DNA of 64,000 nt from CAVVAL01 sp963742725 (GTDB lineage Bacteria > Actinomycetota > Actinomycetes > Mycobacteriales > Cryptosporangiaceae). Below, piece after piece: positions 39,034 to 47,747 of the stretch. The stretch is from assembly GCA_963742725.1 (NCBI GenBank), contig CAVUMX010000004.1, positions 1,095,317 to 1,159,316 of the forward strand, given 5' to 3'. The translations under genes and the position numbers were made by a program. A model generated the notes under the pieces. The model saw nothing but the letters and a program-made list of their open reading frames with translations, did not search any database and had not been told where the DNA came from. Every line of letters begins with the position of its first letter. Position 1 is the stretch's first letter.

Positions 39034-42000
39034 CTACCGCGGGGCTATCTCGTACGCGCGGATCACGGTCTGGGTGACCGTGTTGCCGGCGTTGTCGCGG
39101 GCGGTGATCCGTAGCGACACGAAGCCCTTGCCGGCCGGGTGCTGCAGTACGGCGAGCCCGCCGTCGCCGATCTGCCGGGTCGGCACCGCGGACCAGGCCT
39201 TGCCGTCGTTGAACGACGCCTCGACCTTCAGGGCCGCCAGCTGCCCGCCCGGGGCGCCAGGCTGGCGCTGCGCGACAAGCCCCAGCGGGTACGTGACTCC
39301 GGACGGTGCCCGACCCTCGCCGTCGACCTCGCCGACGGCACGGACAACTGTCAGCGGCAACGGCCTGGCCGGCGCGGAGGCACCGGGATCGCGGAACGTC
39401 CAGGTCACGTCCGCGCTGGTGCCGACGACCGACCACGGCGCTTCGCGGTCGGCGACCGTCCGCAGCGTGTATGTGCCGGGGGTGTCCGGGATGTCGAAGT
39501 CGCCGGCGCCGGGCTGACCCGACGTGCCGAGCACGGTGCCGTCCCGCGACAGCGTCGTCGTGCCGGTGACGACGGCGGACGGCTCCGTGTACAGGTTCGG
39601 ATCGCTGCCGGAGAACAGCGGCACCGCGACATGGAGCTGCTTGCCGTCCCGCACGACGCCGTAGCGCTGGATCGGGGAGCCGAATGCCGGTCCGATCGGT
39701 GCCCGGTTCCAACTGAGCGCGTAGCGCCCGGGCCGGTACGACCGGATCGAGCGGTGGGTCTCGACGTCCGGCGACTCCTGCGTGCTGGTCAGGTAGACGT
39801 TCGACCACGTGATGTCGGGGTGGGCGGAGTAGTACTCGGTGCGACGGCTCGGCGGTTGCTGGTCGACGATCAGGAACAGGTAGCTGCCCGGCCCGAAGTC
39901 CGGGTAGCGGGGCACGTTGCCGCGTATCGTCCAGTCGGTCCGCGCGCCCTGGGCGTGGTACCGCGAGTCGACGGTCGCGAGCGTGGAGTTCGGCGCTTCG
40001 TAGGTGGTGTCGACCGGGATCCGGCCCCGCTCCCAGAACGCCAGGTTGTAGACGTAGCCCGACGGGTCGTTGCTCGGATGTTGGGCGGCGAGCATGGTGC
40101 CGAAGAACATCCCGAACAGGTGGTCGGTGACGGGCGCTCCGCTCGGCACGGCGTAGAACCGGGCGTCCGCCTGGTTGACCATGCCGAGCACGCCGCCGGT
40201 TCCGTTCGCGCCCGATGCCGCGCCGAGCTCGATGAACTGACGTTTCGCGTCGGGCTTGTCGACGATCGCCGTCACCAGTTTGCCTTTCCTGGCGTCGAGC
40301 GTGACGGCCGCCCCGCTCTCGGCGAGATCGATGTTGGTGCGGGTCACGAGGGTGCGGTCCGCGAAGTCGTTCGCGAGGTCGAAGACGTTGACGTCGTAGC
40401 GGCCCCTGGGCAGCCGGGCCCGCGACACTCCCGCCTCGTCGAAGGGGAACTCGTTGCCGAAGTACGCCTCGCCGGTGACGGAGTTGACGAACATGTGGAA
40501 GGCGTCTTCGAACTTCCCGGGCCCGTTCCTGCCGATCAGCGTGGTCGTCAGGTCGAACCGTTCCTCTTCGAAGTAGGCGGCGACGGCGGTCTGCACGGTG
40601 ATGCCGTCGGCCGTGGCCGTCAGCCGGCCGCCGTACTGGCCGGGAGCGGTGCCCGCCACCGTCGCGACGACGTCGACGGACGCGGTGCCGTTCGCCGGGA
40701 CGGTGAGCTGGGTGGCCGAGAGGGTGAAGGGTCCGGCGGCCGTCAGCGCCAGGTCCAGCGTGGCCGGTGCGGCGCCGTCGTTGCGGTATGTCACGGTCTT
40801 CGCCGCCGGTGGCTCGTCGTGCGGCCACAGGAATTTGCCGAAGCTGGCGCTGCCGCTGGTCGATGTGACCTTCTGGGTGACGGCGCGTGCCACGTCGACA
40901 CGGCCGGCGCCCTGATCGAAGATGTCCGCGGTCGGCTTGGCCGTACTCATCAGCGCGGGCTTGATCTGGCCGGCGGTCCAGCCGGCGTGCTGCTGCGCCA
41001 CGAGCGCGGCGGCGCCGGCCAGGTGCGGAGCCGCCATCGACGTACCGGAGAGCCGGTGGTAGTTGTCGTCGACCGGGTCGAGGTCTCCGACAGGTGTCCC
41101 GGCGGCTCGGGTGGAGGCGATGTCGCTGCCGGGCGCGGCGATGTCGGGCTTGACCGCGAAGTCGCCGACCCGGGGGCCGCGGCTGGAGAAGTCGCTCGTC
41201 GCGTCCTGTTTGGTCACGCTGCCCACGGCCAGCGCGGCGTCCGCGGACGCGGGCGAGGAGACGCGTCCGAACTGCCCGTCGTTGCCGGCGGAGACGACGA
41301 AGAGCGTGCCGTGCTGGGCGGTCAGGTTGTTGAGCGCCTGGGACATCGGGTCGGTGCCGTCGGTCCCGCCGCCGCCGAGGCTCATGTTGACGACGCGGGC
41401 CTTGGGCGCCGCCCACTCCATGCCGGCGATGATCGCCGAGTCGAGGCAGCCCCAGAGCAGGCAGACCTTGGCGTCGAGGAGCTTCGCGTCCGGTGCCACG
41501 CCCTTGTACTTGCCCTTCGAGGCGGCGCCGGAACCAGCGATGATCCCCGCCACGTGCGTGCCGTGGCCGACGTCGTCGCCACCGTCCGGCAGCGAGTCGG
41601 TGAAGTCCCTGGCCTCCACGACCTTGCCGGCGAGGTCCGGATGGTCGGCCTTGATCCCGGTGTCGACGACGGCGACGGTCACCCCGGCTCCCGTGTATCC
41701 CGCCTGCCACGCCGCCGGGGCGCCGATCTGCGGCACGCTGGCGTCCAGCGTCGGCTTCGAGACGCCGTCGAGCCAGACCTTGTCGATGCCCGCGAACGCC
41801 CGGTTGCCGCCGCTCAGCCAGTTCCAGAAGTCCGCGCCGGGCTTCATCGCAGCGCCGTTGATGCTCGGCAGAGCCCGGGTCGCCGACGCGGCGCGAGCCG
41901 GTGCCGCCGTGCGGGCCGCGGCACCGGGCGCGTAGCTCACGATCACCGGCACGGTGCCGCCGCGTTCCGCGAAGCCCTGCCGCTCCAGTTCCTTGACGTT

Positions 42001-42306
42001 GAACAGCCTCGGATCCAGCCGACCGGATGTCAGCGCCTTGTGCGCGTCCAGGGGAACGACGAACACGTCGTCGCCGTGGGCGCTGCGCGCGAAGCCGATG
42101 TGCTCCCGACCCGCGCCAGGCTGGACCGCGACGGCAGTCTGGCCGTTGGCGTCGGACTGGAGCCGTACCTGGTCGCCGGTGATCAGCGTGATCGTCCTGC
42201 CGTGCCTGGCGGGTTCCGGACCGGCGGCGGCCACGCCGCTACCGCTGAAGGTTCCGGCGAGCATCACTAAGGCGATGCCGGCTGTGAGTATGCGTCTGCG
42301 ATGCAT
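39034..42306 (-). CDS. Secreted S8 family (subtilisin-like) peptidase
   Basis: 1090 residues. Signal peptide (RRRILTAGIALVMLAGTFSGSGVAAA), a long propeptide, then the catalytic domain (about 200-470): Asp in VAVVDTGIKADHPDL, His in GHGTHVAGIIAG, oxyanion-Asn in VVSAGNDG and Ser in LSGTSMAAPHLAGAAALV. The C-terminal 600 residues are beta-rich, starting with an Fn3-like segment (VTYRNDGAAPATLDL), with no sorting signal. Extracellular protease. ATG 42306 has GGAGGGA six bases upstream and TATGTT further back. Confidence 0.92.
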   Translation of the reverse strand: MHRRRILTAGIALVMLAGTFSGSGVAAAGPEPARHGRTITLITGDQVRLQSDANGQTAVAVQPGAGREHIGFARSAHGDDVFVVPLDAHKALTSGRLDPRLFNVKELERQGFAERGGTVPVIVSYAPGAAARTAAPARAASATRALPSINGAAMKPGADFWNWLSGGNRAFAGIDKVWLDGVSKPTLDASVPQIGAPAAWQAGYTGAGVTVAVVDTGIKADHPDLAGKVVEARDFTDSLPDGGDDVGHGTHVAGIIAGSGAASKGKYKGVAPDAKLLDAKVCLLWGCLDSAIIAGMEWAAPKARVVNMSLGGGGTDGTDPMSQALNNLTAQHGTLFVVSAGNDGQFGRVSSPASADAALAVGSVTKQDATSDFSSRGPRVGDFAVKPDIAAPGSDIASTRAAGTPVGDLDPVDDNYHRLSGTSMAAPHLAGAAALVAQQHAGWTAGQIKPALMSTAKPTADIFDQGAGRVDVARAVTQKVTSTSGSASFGKFLWPHDEPPAAKTVTYRNDGAAPATLDLALTAAGPFTLSATQLTVPANGTASVDVVATVAGTAPGQYGGRLTATADGITVQTAVAAYFEEERFDLTTTLIGRNGPGKFEDAFHMFVNSVTGEAYFGNEFPFDEAGVSRARLPRGRYDVNVFDLANDFADRTLVTRTNIDLAESGAAVTLDARKGKLVTAIVDKPDAKRQFIELGAASGANGTGGVLGMVNQADARFYAVPSGAPVTDHLFGMFFGTMLAAQHPSNDPSGYVYNLAFWERGRIPVDTTYEAPNSTLATVDSRYHAQGARTDWTIRGNVPRYPDFGPGSYLFLIVDQQPPSRRTEYYSAHPDITWSNVYLTSTQESPDVETHRSIRSYRPGRYALSWNRAPIGPAFGSPIQRYGVVRDGKQLHVAVPLFSGSDPNLYTEPSAVVTGTTTLSRDGTVLGTSGQPGAGDFDIPDTPGTYTLRTVADREAPWSVVGTSADVTWTFRDPGASAPARPLPLTVVRAVGEVDGEGRAPSGVTYPLGLVAQRQPGAPGGQLAALKVEASFNDGKAWSAVPTRQIGDGGLAVLQHPAGKGFVSLRITARDNAGNTVTQTVIRAYEIAPR

Positions 42307-42457
42307 GACGGTCCCTCCGTGAAGCCGTCGGGAGCCTGGCCCGTTGCAGCCAGTAAGGGACGCATCGTGACATCGTTAACATACGTACCCGGACCGGAAA
42401 GGACAGATGCCCATTTCGGTCAGGATGAAAGGGCTTCCGCCTGACGGAAACCGGTGG

Positions 42458-44554
42458 CTATGCCCGGGCGGACTCGAGTTCGGGCTCGTCCGCGCCGGCC
42501 TCGGCCCGGTGGTACAGGCGGCCCGGCCACCACATCCACCGGCCGAGGTCGAGGTTGAGCGCGGTCACCAGCACGGCCCGGACCACGATCGTGTCGAGCA
42601 GGACGCCGAACGCCACCGTGAACCCGAGTTCGACGATGAACACGACGGGCAGCGTCGCCAGCACGGCGAACGTCCCGGCGAGTACGAGCCCGGCCGACGT
42701 GATGACCCCACCGGTCGCCGCGAGGCCGGCGATGGCGCCGCGGCGTGGGTCCGAATGGGCGACCTCCTCGCGGACGCGCGTCATCAGGAAGATGTTGTAG
42801 TCGATGCCGAGCGCGACGAGGAACACGAACACGAACAGCGGGAACGACACGTCCACACCGTTGAATCCGAAGACGTGCTTGAAGACGAGGGCGCTGGCGC
42901 CGAGCGCGGCCGCGAACGACAGCACGACGGTCCCCATCAGCACGAGTGGCGCCACGATCGCGCGGAGCAGCAGCGCGAGGATCAGGAACACCACGAGCAG
43001 GACGAGCGGGATGATCACCAGGTTGTCGTTCCGCGCGGCGCGTTCGGCGTCCAGGATGATCGCCGTGCCGCCGCCGACCTTCGCGTCCGCGCCGTCGACC
43101 GCGTGCACAGCGTCCCGGACCCGGTCGACCGTTTCCTTCGCGGCGTCGCCGTCCGGTGCGGCACGCAGGGTGCCTTCGAGGTAGGCGAGATCACCGCCGA
43201 CCTGCGGTTCGGTGGCGGACGCGATCCCCTCGACGCCGGCCATGGCATCGCGCACCTGCGCGGCCTGGTCGGCGTTGGCGATCACCACGACGGGTTGGCC
43301 GGCACCCGCGGGGAAGTGCCTGGCGAGGACTTCCTCGCCGACGATCGACTCCGGGACGTCCACGAACGCGTCCCTGTTGGACAGGACGCCCGCGTTGAGG
43401 TTGAACAGGCCGAGGGCCATGACGGCGAGGATGCCGCACGTGACCAGCCACACCGTGCGGGGGCGGCGGGCGATCGCATGTCCGGCGTGGGCCCAACGCC
43501 CGTCGAGGGTGGGCTCGGCGGAGCCGAACGACGGCCGTACCGGCCAGAACACCCAGCGTCCGACGGTCACCAGCAGGGCCGGCAGCAGCGTCACCATCGC
43601 GAGCAGCGCCACGCCGACGCCGACCGCCGCCACCGGACCGAGCCCACTCGTCGAGTTCATCTCGGCCGCGAGCAGGCACAGCATGCCGATGCCGACCGTG
43701 GCGGCGCTGGCGATGATCGCAGGCCCGGCGCGGTGCAGCGCGAACGCCATCGCCTCGTGCCGGTCGGTGTGCCGGCGTAGCTCTTCGCGATATCGGGCGA
43801 CGAGCAACAACGCGTAGTCGGTACCGGCGCCGAACACGAGGACCGTCAGGATGCCCGCGCTCTGTGCGTTCACGGTCAGGTCGGTGTGCTCGGCGAGGAG
43901 GTAGACGACTGCCTGCGCGGCGAACAGCGCTGTGACGGCACTGATGACGGGGAACAGCCAGAGGACGGGGCTGCGGTACGTCAGCAGCAGCATGATGACG
44001 ACGACCGCCAGCGCCGCGTAGAGCAGCGTGCCGTCGATCCCCTCGAAGGCCTCGCTCTGGTCGGCGGCGACACCGGCCGGGCCGGTGACGTAGACGCCCT
44101 CGGCGCCGTCGACCGTGTCGCGGATCTCCTCGACCGCCGTGCCGAGCGCGGCCCAGCCGCCGTCGCCGACCGTGATCGGGACGACGATCCGCAGCGCCTT
44201 GCCGTCATCCGACGGGAACGGGCCGGCGACCTTCTCGTCGACGCCGTCGAGGGAGTCGATCGCGGCGGCGTGGTCGGTGGCCGTCTTGAGGTCGGCCGGT
44301 GCCACTCCGGACGGTCGCTCGTAGACCACGAAGGCCGGGAACGTCTCGTCCGGCTGGAAACCGCGCTGGAGTTCGAGGACCTCAGTGGACTCCGCGTTCG
44401 CCGGGAGCCAGGCGGCCGAGTCGTTCTCCTGGGCGTCCGTCAGCTTGGCTGCCAGTGGGCCGGACACGACCAGCAGTCCGACCCAGATCGCCAGCACGAA
44501 CCATTTGCTCCAGCGGCCGCACGGTAACGCCGCCAGTTTGCGGGCTGTCGTCAC
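42458..44554 (-). CDS. MMPL-family RND membrane transporter
   Basis: 698 residues with two repeats of one helix, a periplasmic-type domain and five helices: MTTARKLAALPCGRWSKWFVLAIWVGLL at the N-terminus, FGAGTDYALLLVARYREELRR and VALGIDYNIFLMTRVREEV as the paired MMPL motifs carrying the proton-relay Asp-Tyr residues. Likely exports lipids or hydrophobic metabolites using the proton gradient. No partner TetR gene is adjacent. Separated by 151 bp from the subtilase start. Confidence 0.93.
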   Translation of the reverse strand: MTTARKLAALPCGRWSKWFVLAIWVGLLVVSGPLAAKLTDAQENDSAAWLPANAESTEVLELQRGFQPDETFPAFVVYERPSGVAPADLKTATDHAAAIDSLDGVDEKVAGPFPSDDGKALRIVVPITVGDGGWAALGTAVEEIRDTVDGAEGVYVTGPAGVAADQSEAFEGIDGTLLYAALAVVVIMLLLTYRSPVLWLFPVISAVTALFAAQAVVYLLAEHTDLTVNAQSAGILTVLVFGAGTDYALLLVARYREELRRHTDRHEAMAFALHRAGPAIIASAATVGIGMLCLLAAEMNSTSGLGPVAAVGVGVALLAMVTLLPALLVTVGRWVFWPVRPSFGSAEPTLDGRWAHAGHAIARRPRTVWLVTCGILAVMALGLFNLNAGVLSNRDAFVDVPESIVGEEVLARHFPAGAGQPVVVIANADQAAQVRDAMAGVEGIASATEPQVGGDLAYLEGTLRAAPDGDAAKETVDRVRDAVHAVDGADAKVGGGTAIILDAERAARNDNLVIIPLVLLVVFLILALLLRAIVAPLVLMGTVVLSFAAALGASALVFKHVFGFNGVDVSFPLFVFVFLVALGIDYNIFLMTRVREEVAHSDPRRGAIAGLAATGGVITSAGLVLAGTFAVLATLPVVFIVELGFTVAFGVLLDTIVVRAVLVTALNLDLGRWMWWPGRLYHRAEAGADEPELESARA

Positions 44555-44650
44555 TCGCTCACAGTAGGCGGGGCGTCACGAGGCTGTCGACGTGTTTGCC
44601 GTCGTCCACGCGCGCGACGAGGCTTTTGAGGGCGATTGTGCCATGACACG

Positions 44651-45091
44651 TTACGTCGCCAGCTCGCTGTTGTGCCGGCGGTAGACCTCGGCGATGGCAG
44701 CCAGATCCGGCGGGCCCGCGGCCGGCAGAACAGTCCCCATGTCTTCGAGGAAGTCCAGGCCCCAGCCCGGCGTCCAGAAGCCCAGCACCCGCGCCGGCAC
44801 CGAGCCAGGATTGGCGAACGTGTGCCGGACGCCGCGCGGCGCCAGCGCGAACGTCCCCGCGCCGCCGCCGACGACCGACCCGCCGTCACCGACATCGAAC
44901 GTCAACTCGCCGTCCAGGACGAAGAAGCCCTCGTCGAAATCGTGATGCCGGTGCGGCGGCGGACCCGCGAACCCGGCCGGAATCGTGGTCTCGACGAACG
45001 CCAACCCGGCGTGCTCCAGCATGATCCGGACCGCCGAGCCGGCATATGTCAGCGCCCGCCCCTCGCCCGGACGAAGAATGACTCCATCCAT
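44651..45091 (-). CDS. Cupin-domain protein
   Basis: 146 residues: VETTIPAGFAGPPPHRHHDFDEGFFVLDGELTFDVGD with the first cupin motif (PHRHHDFDEGFFVLDGE, metal ligands H-x-H and E) and GTFALAPRGVRHTFANPG with the second (G-V-R-H). Metal-binding bicupin-like monocupin, enzyme or small-molecule binder of unknown substrate. Start could also be ATG 45100 (MAG). Ends 96 bp after the MMPL start. Confidence 0.85.
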   Translation of the reverse strand: MDGVILRPGEGRALTYAGSAVRIMLEHAGLAFVETTIPAGFAGPPPHRHHDFDEGFFVLDGELTFDVGDGGSVVGGGAGTFALAPRGVRHTFANPGSVPARVLGFWTPGWGLDFLEDMGTVLPAAGPPDLAAIAEVYRRHNSELAT

Positions 45092-45157
45092 GCCCGCCAT
45101 CGTCGCAGGCCTGGGCCAGGCGAGATACCTGGCATGTCCGGGCAACGGGCGGCTCGG

Positions 45158-45163
45158 TAATCT
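45158..45163 (+). promoter_or_regulatory. Candidate -10 for tRNA-Met
   Basis: TAATCT fits TANNNT and lies 10 bp before the mature tRNA end. Confidence 0.35.
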
Positions 45164-45173
45164 GTGAGCCATC

Positions 45174-45247
45174 GGGGCGGTAGCTCAGCCGGTTAGAGCA
45201 GCGGACTCATAATCCGTCGGTCCTGGGTTCGAGCCCCAGTCGCCCCA
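45174..45247 (+). tRNA. tRNA-Met (CAT), elongator type
   Basis: 74 nt: acceptor GGGGCGG/TCGCCCC with discriminator A, D-arm GCTCAGCCGGTTAGAGC, anticodon stem-loop GCGGACTCATAATCCGT with anticodon CAT, T-arm CTGGGTTCGAGCCCCAG. A full 1:72 G-C pair argues against initiator tRNA; a lysidine-modified tRNA-Ile2 cannot be excluded by eye. CCA is not encoded. Confidence 0.9.
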
Positions 45248-45447
45248 CAGGAGACTTACCTCGCCTGATGTGAGCTTGAGGTTTCGACAGATCGTCGTTC
45301 ACGCCGGGCCGTCACGCTGCGTGGTGGGGAGCGGTCACGAGTCGTCTTGCGGCCACGGGCGCCCTAACGGCGGCGGTTCCGATGTCGTGGCGGGACGGGT
45401 CACTGGCGTCGCCGGTGTGAGAGTTGTGATCTCGCGATGCCGCGCGT
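45248..45447. other. Non-coding stretch after tRNA-Met
   Basis: 200 bp with no convincing gene, ending at the stop of the nucleotidyltransferase. I looked for a repeat of the tRNA 3' end as an attachment site and saw none in the window. Confidence 0.4.
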
Positions 45448-46290
45448 TCAGCTTGGCGATTTGATGCCCATGCCGTGTGACATCGCCTGAAGCAATGTTC
45501 GCCGGCGGTCATTGTTGGGAGTCCAGTCGTGTGCGTTGACTACGGTCATCGAGCGATAGAGAAGACTCTGTGGTCCTGGCCAGCGTTCTGCGAGCTCCGA
45601 CAGGCGGCGACGGCCGATGACACCGACGATGTCTGCGCCGAGGACGTACGCGGCCGCCGCCGCATCGTCGTAGTCTTCCTGCAACAGGATGTCGTGGCCA
45701 CGGTCTGTGTCGAATAGGCGTGTATTTACATCTGGCGACTTCAAATACCAGTACATTATGGTGGCAATGTCAGACGCGTCCTTGTACTCGCCATAGGCGC
45801 TGCGGTCCAACCATGCTGCCAGCTTCAACGCGGCATAACCTGCAACGGTGGGGATACGGATGATGCCGGCGGTGGGAAGGGGGAGTGGGAGGGCGGCCTC
45901 GAAGACCTCGGTGAAGCCCCACACGCTCATCGGCTCGCGGCGGGTGGTCGGAGTAACTGTGCCCGGCGGGTTCTCCATCGCGCCGAATGGCATCAGGTCG
46001 GCGGGCATTCCCGCGACCTGATATCGGATTCCGGTTTTACCTGCAGCGGGAAACTTGCTGGCCAGTTCGTCATACGCTGCCCAGTTTGCGATTGCCAATC
46101 CGAGGTCGATGTCTGCTGTGGCACGGAGTGGAAAATCGTGACCCAGTGCGCTTTGCAGGATGTCGCGACAAACTGCGCCGATGAGCATGACCTCTCCAGC
46201 GTGCAGTCTCGTCGCGTTCGCCAAAAGTTCGGCGACTACGACATCCACTGTATGTCGCAGAGCCGGATCAGACCTCAGCGGATCGAGCAT
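45448..46290 (-). CDS. Predicted nucleotidyltransferase (COG4849-like, AbiEii-type)
   Basis: 280 residues. Nucleotidyltransferase core: VMLIGAVCRDILQSALGH...RATADIDLGLAI (the D-x-D metal pair), VAGMPADLMPFGAMENPPGTV, and the AbiEii-like YAALKLAAWLDRSAYGEYKDASDIATIMYWY. Related enzymes act as toxins in type IV AbiE systems or modify tRNA 3' ends. ATG 46290 follows GGAGG by seven bases and overlaps the end of the AbiEi-like gene by 23 bases. GC is lower than the surroundings. Lies beside tRNA-Met. Confidence 0.8.
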   Translation of the reverse strand: MLDPLRSDPALRHTVDVVVAELLANATRLHAGEVMLIGAVCRDILQSALGHDFPLRATADIDLGLAIANWAAYDELASKFPAAGKTGIRYQVAGMPADLMPFGAMENPPGTVTPTTRREPMSVWGFTEVFEAALPLPLPTAGIIRIPTVAGYAALKLAAWLDRSAYGEYKDASDIATIMYWYLKSPDVNTRLFDTDRGHDILLQEDYDDAAAAAYVLGADIVGVIGRRRLSELAERWPGPQSLLYRSMTVVNAHDWTPNNDRRRTLLQAMSHGMGIKSPS

Positions 46291-46864
46291 GGAAGGTCCT
46301 CCAGGTCCTGGCCGCTTCGCGGAGGCGCGCATCCCCAACAGCCACGAGGTCGGCATACACGAGTGGCCAGGGGGCATTCGTTCCCTCTGCTGATGGTCCT
46401 TCTTCATGCGGATAGGGAGAGGTCCAGAACTTGTGTCGGATGTAGATGTTTGGCGGTCGGTCCGGATTGGAGGTCCATCGGTTCATGAGTGGCAACTTCG
46501 GATCCAGGTTATCTAGATAGGCCGTCAGAGTCGCTGGACGTGCGATGTCGACTCCCTTGGCCGACTCGCCGCTGAGATAGGCGGCGTGCTCGGCATGCGG
46601 CCAAGTGACGGGTTTAGACGGGTCACCGTGGTATCTGGCGATCTCGAGGCGCCGGCCCAGTCCGGTCGGATACGCGGCAGTCCAGTAATCGAGAAGTTCG
46701 TCTACGTGATCCAAGCTCTTCGAGGACGGCTCGAAGTACCCGGTGTTTCATATAACGAGCGCGATCCCGAACTCGCTCAGGCGCGCCCGAACGCGTTCTA
46801 GACAGCGGTCCGCAGCAATGACCAACGACCTCCTCCATGCCTCGCGTTCAGCTCTGCGTCCCGT
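46268..46864 (-). pseudogene. AbiEi-like antitoxin-type gene, N-terminally lost and interrupted
   Basis: The intact reading frame from about 46747 down to 46268 encodes NTGYFEPSSKSLDHVDELLDYWTAAYPTGLGRRLEIARYHGD...LPLMNRWTSNPDRPPNIYIRHKFW...APWPLVYADLVAVGDARLREAARTWR. Upstream in the same frame, TGA at 46748-46750 interrupts what reads as continuing protein (RRSLVIAADRCLERVRARLSEFGIALVI). A second TGA at 46865 ends that part, so a start and any winged-helix domain are missing. Closing PLVYADL recalls AbiEi-family antitoxins and the partner is a nucleotidyltransferase, but this assignment is tentative. A TTG at 46714 could still start a 148-residue remnant. Confidence 0.55.
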
Positions 46865-46867
46865 TCA

Positions 46868-47278
46868 TTGTAACTGAACAGTCTTCGGAACTGAACATTG
46901 CTGGAGCGTGGCACGCATCAGCGTCGCCGTAGGCACCCGGCGCGTCCACGCCCACAACGACCGGCACCCTGCGATGCATCTCACCGATGACCACGTGGGT
47001 GGTCCGAGCTACACAGCGACGGGCGGTTCGCATAGTGACGCGTCCGACCCACCGCGTACGACTCGGCTACGCCCGGCCACACAGCGCGGTCTGGATCAGT
47101 CAGTCGGCGGCGCGATGTGGCTGGAGGTGTCCCAGCTCGGGTCGTGGAACGGGGCTGGCGTTTTCGCAGGTGGGGGCCGTTTCGGGTGTCCCACGGTGTC
47201 CCACGGACGGTGCGGGCCTTGACGTGCCGGTGGTCAGATCTCTCCTGTCAGCAACACAGCGGATGAAGGAGACAGGAC
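46868..47278. other. Intergenic region before the DUF1801 gene
   Basis: About 410 bp without a gene I can support; short frames here lack family features. Its right part contains copy A of the roughly 80-bp element (47160-47239). Confidence 0.5.
47160..47239 (+). promoter_or_regulatory. Shared upstream element, copy A (tandem TGTCCCACGG)
   Basis: About 80 bp homologous to 50041-50120. The core 47187-47210 holds TGTCCCACGG twice in tandem followed by ACGG and is identical over 24 bp in both copies; flanks are about three-quarters identical. Located 69 bp before the DUF1801 start, same orientation. Confidence 0.75.
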
Positions 47279-47731
47279 ATGACCACCACGACGAAGACCA
47301 CCAAGTCCTACGACGGCTTCACCGACGCGGAGCGCGGCGCGATGAAGGAGCGGGCCAAGGAGCTGAAGGCGGCCACCCGCCGCCCGCGCGGCGCCAAGGT
47401 GGACACGGAGGGTGAGGTGCTGGCGAAGCTGGCCGAGATGGGGGAGTCGGACCGGGTCATCGGTGAGCGGCTGCACGCGATCATCAAGGCCAGTGCGCCG
47501 TCGCTGTCGGCGAAGCTCTGGTACGGGATGCCGGCGTATGCGAAGGACGGCAAGATCGTGTGCCACTTCCAGCCCGCGGACAAGTTCAAGACGCGGTACG
47601 CGACCGTCTGCTTCAGCGATGTCGCGAACCTGGACGACGGCGCCATGTGGCCGACGTCGTTCGCGCTGCCGGAGCTGACCGCCGCGAGCGAGAAGAAGAT
47701 CGCGGCACTCCTGAAGCAGGCGGTGAGCTGA
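47279..47731 (+). CDS. DUF1801/YdhG-type (iron chaperone-like) protein
   Basis: 150 residues. N-terminal Lys/Thr-rich tail, helical segment SYDGFTDAERGAMKERAKELKAATRRPRG, then the DUF1801 (YdhG_co) fold: VIGERLHAIIKASAPSLSAKLWYGMPAYAKDGKIVCHFQPADKFKTRYATVCFSD. Structural relatives of frataxin-like proteins; function largely unknown. Preceded by copy A of an element also found before the CMD gene at 50146, so likely coregulated with it by the regulator between them. ATG 47279 follows AAGGAGACAGG. Confidence 0.85.
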   Translation: MTTTTKTTKSYDGFTDAERGAMKERAKELKAATRRPRGAKVDTEGEVLAKLAEMGESDRVIGERLHAIIKASAPSLSAKLWYGMPAYAKDGKIVCHFQPADKFKTRYATVCFSDVANLDDGAMWPTSFALPELTAASEKKIAALLKQAVS

Positions 47732-47747
47732 GGACCGCGTCGCAGAG

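Noticed and set aside
39139..42270. A 1043-codon open frame on the plus strand
   Set aside because: Lies fully antisense to the subtilase, whose catalytic triad is intact; no recognisable domain.
42432..42452. Hairpin after the MMPL gene (TTCCG/CGGAA)
   Set aside because: Stem only five base pairs with a mismatch, no T tail; too weak to call a terminator.
44620..44632. Partial match to the repeated palindrome arm (CTTTTGAGGG)
   Set aside because: Only 10 bases match and there is no complementary arm nearby.
46700..46864. Recoded TGA (selenocysteine) reading in the AbiEi-like gene
   Set aside because: No Sec-type insertion structure seen and a second TGA and lost start point to decay.
46848..47033. 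61-codon minus-strand frame upstream of the AbiEi-like remnant
   Set aside because: No start signal, no family, short; probably chance or debris.
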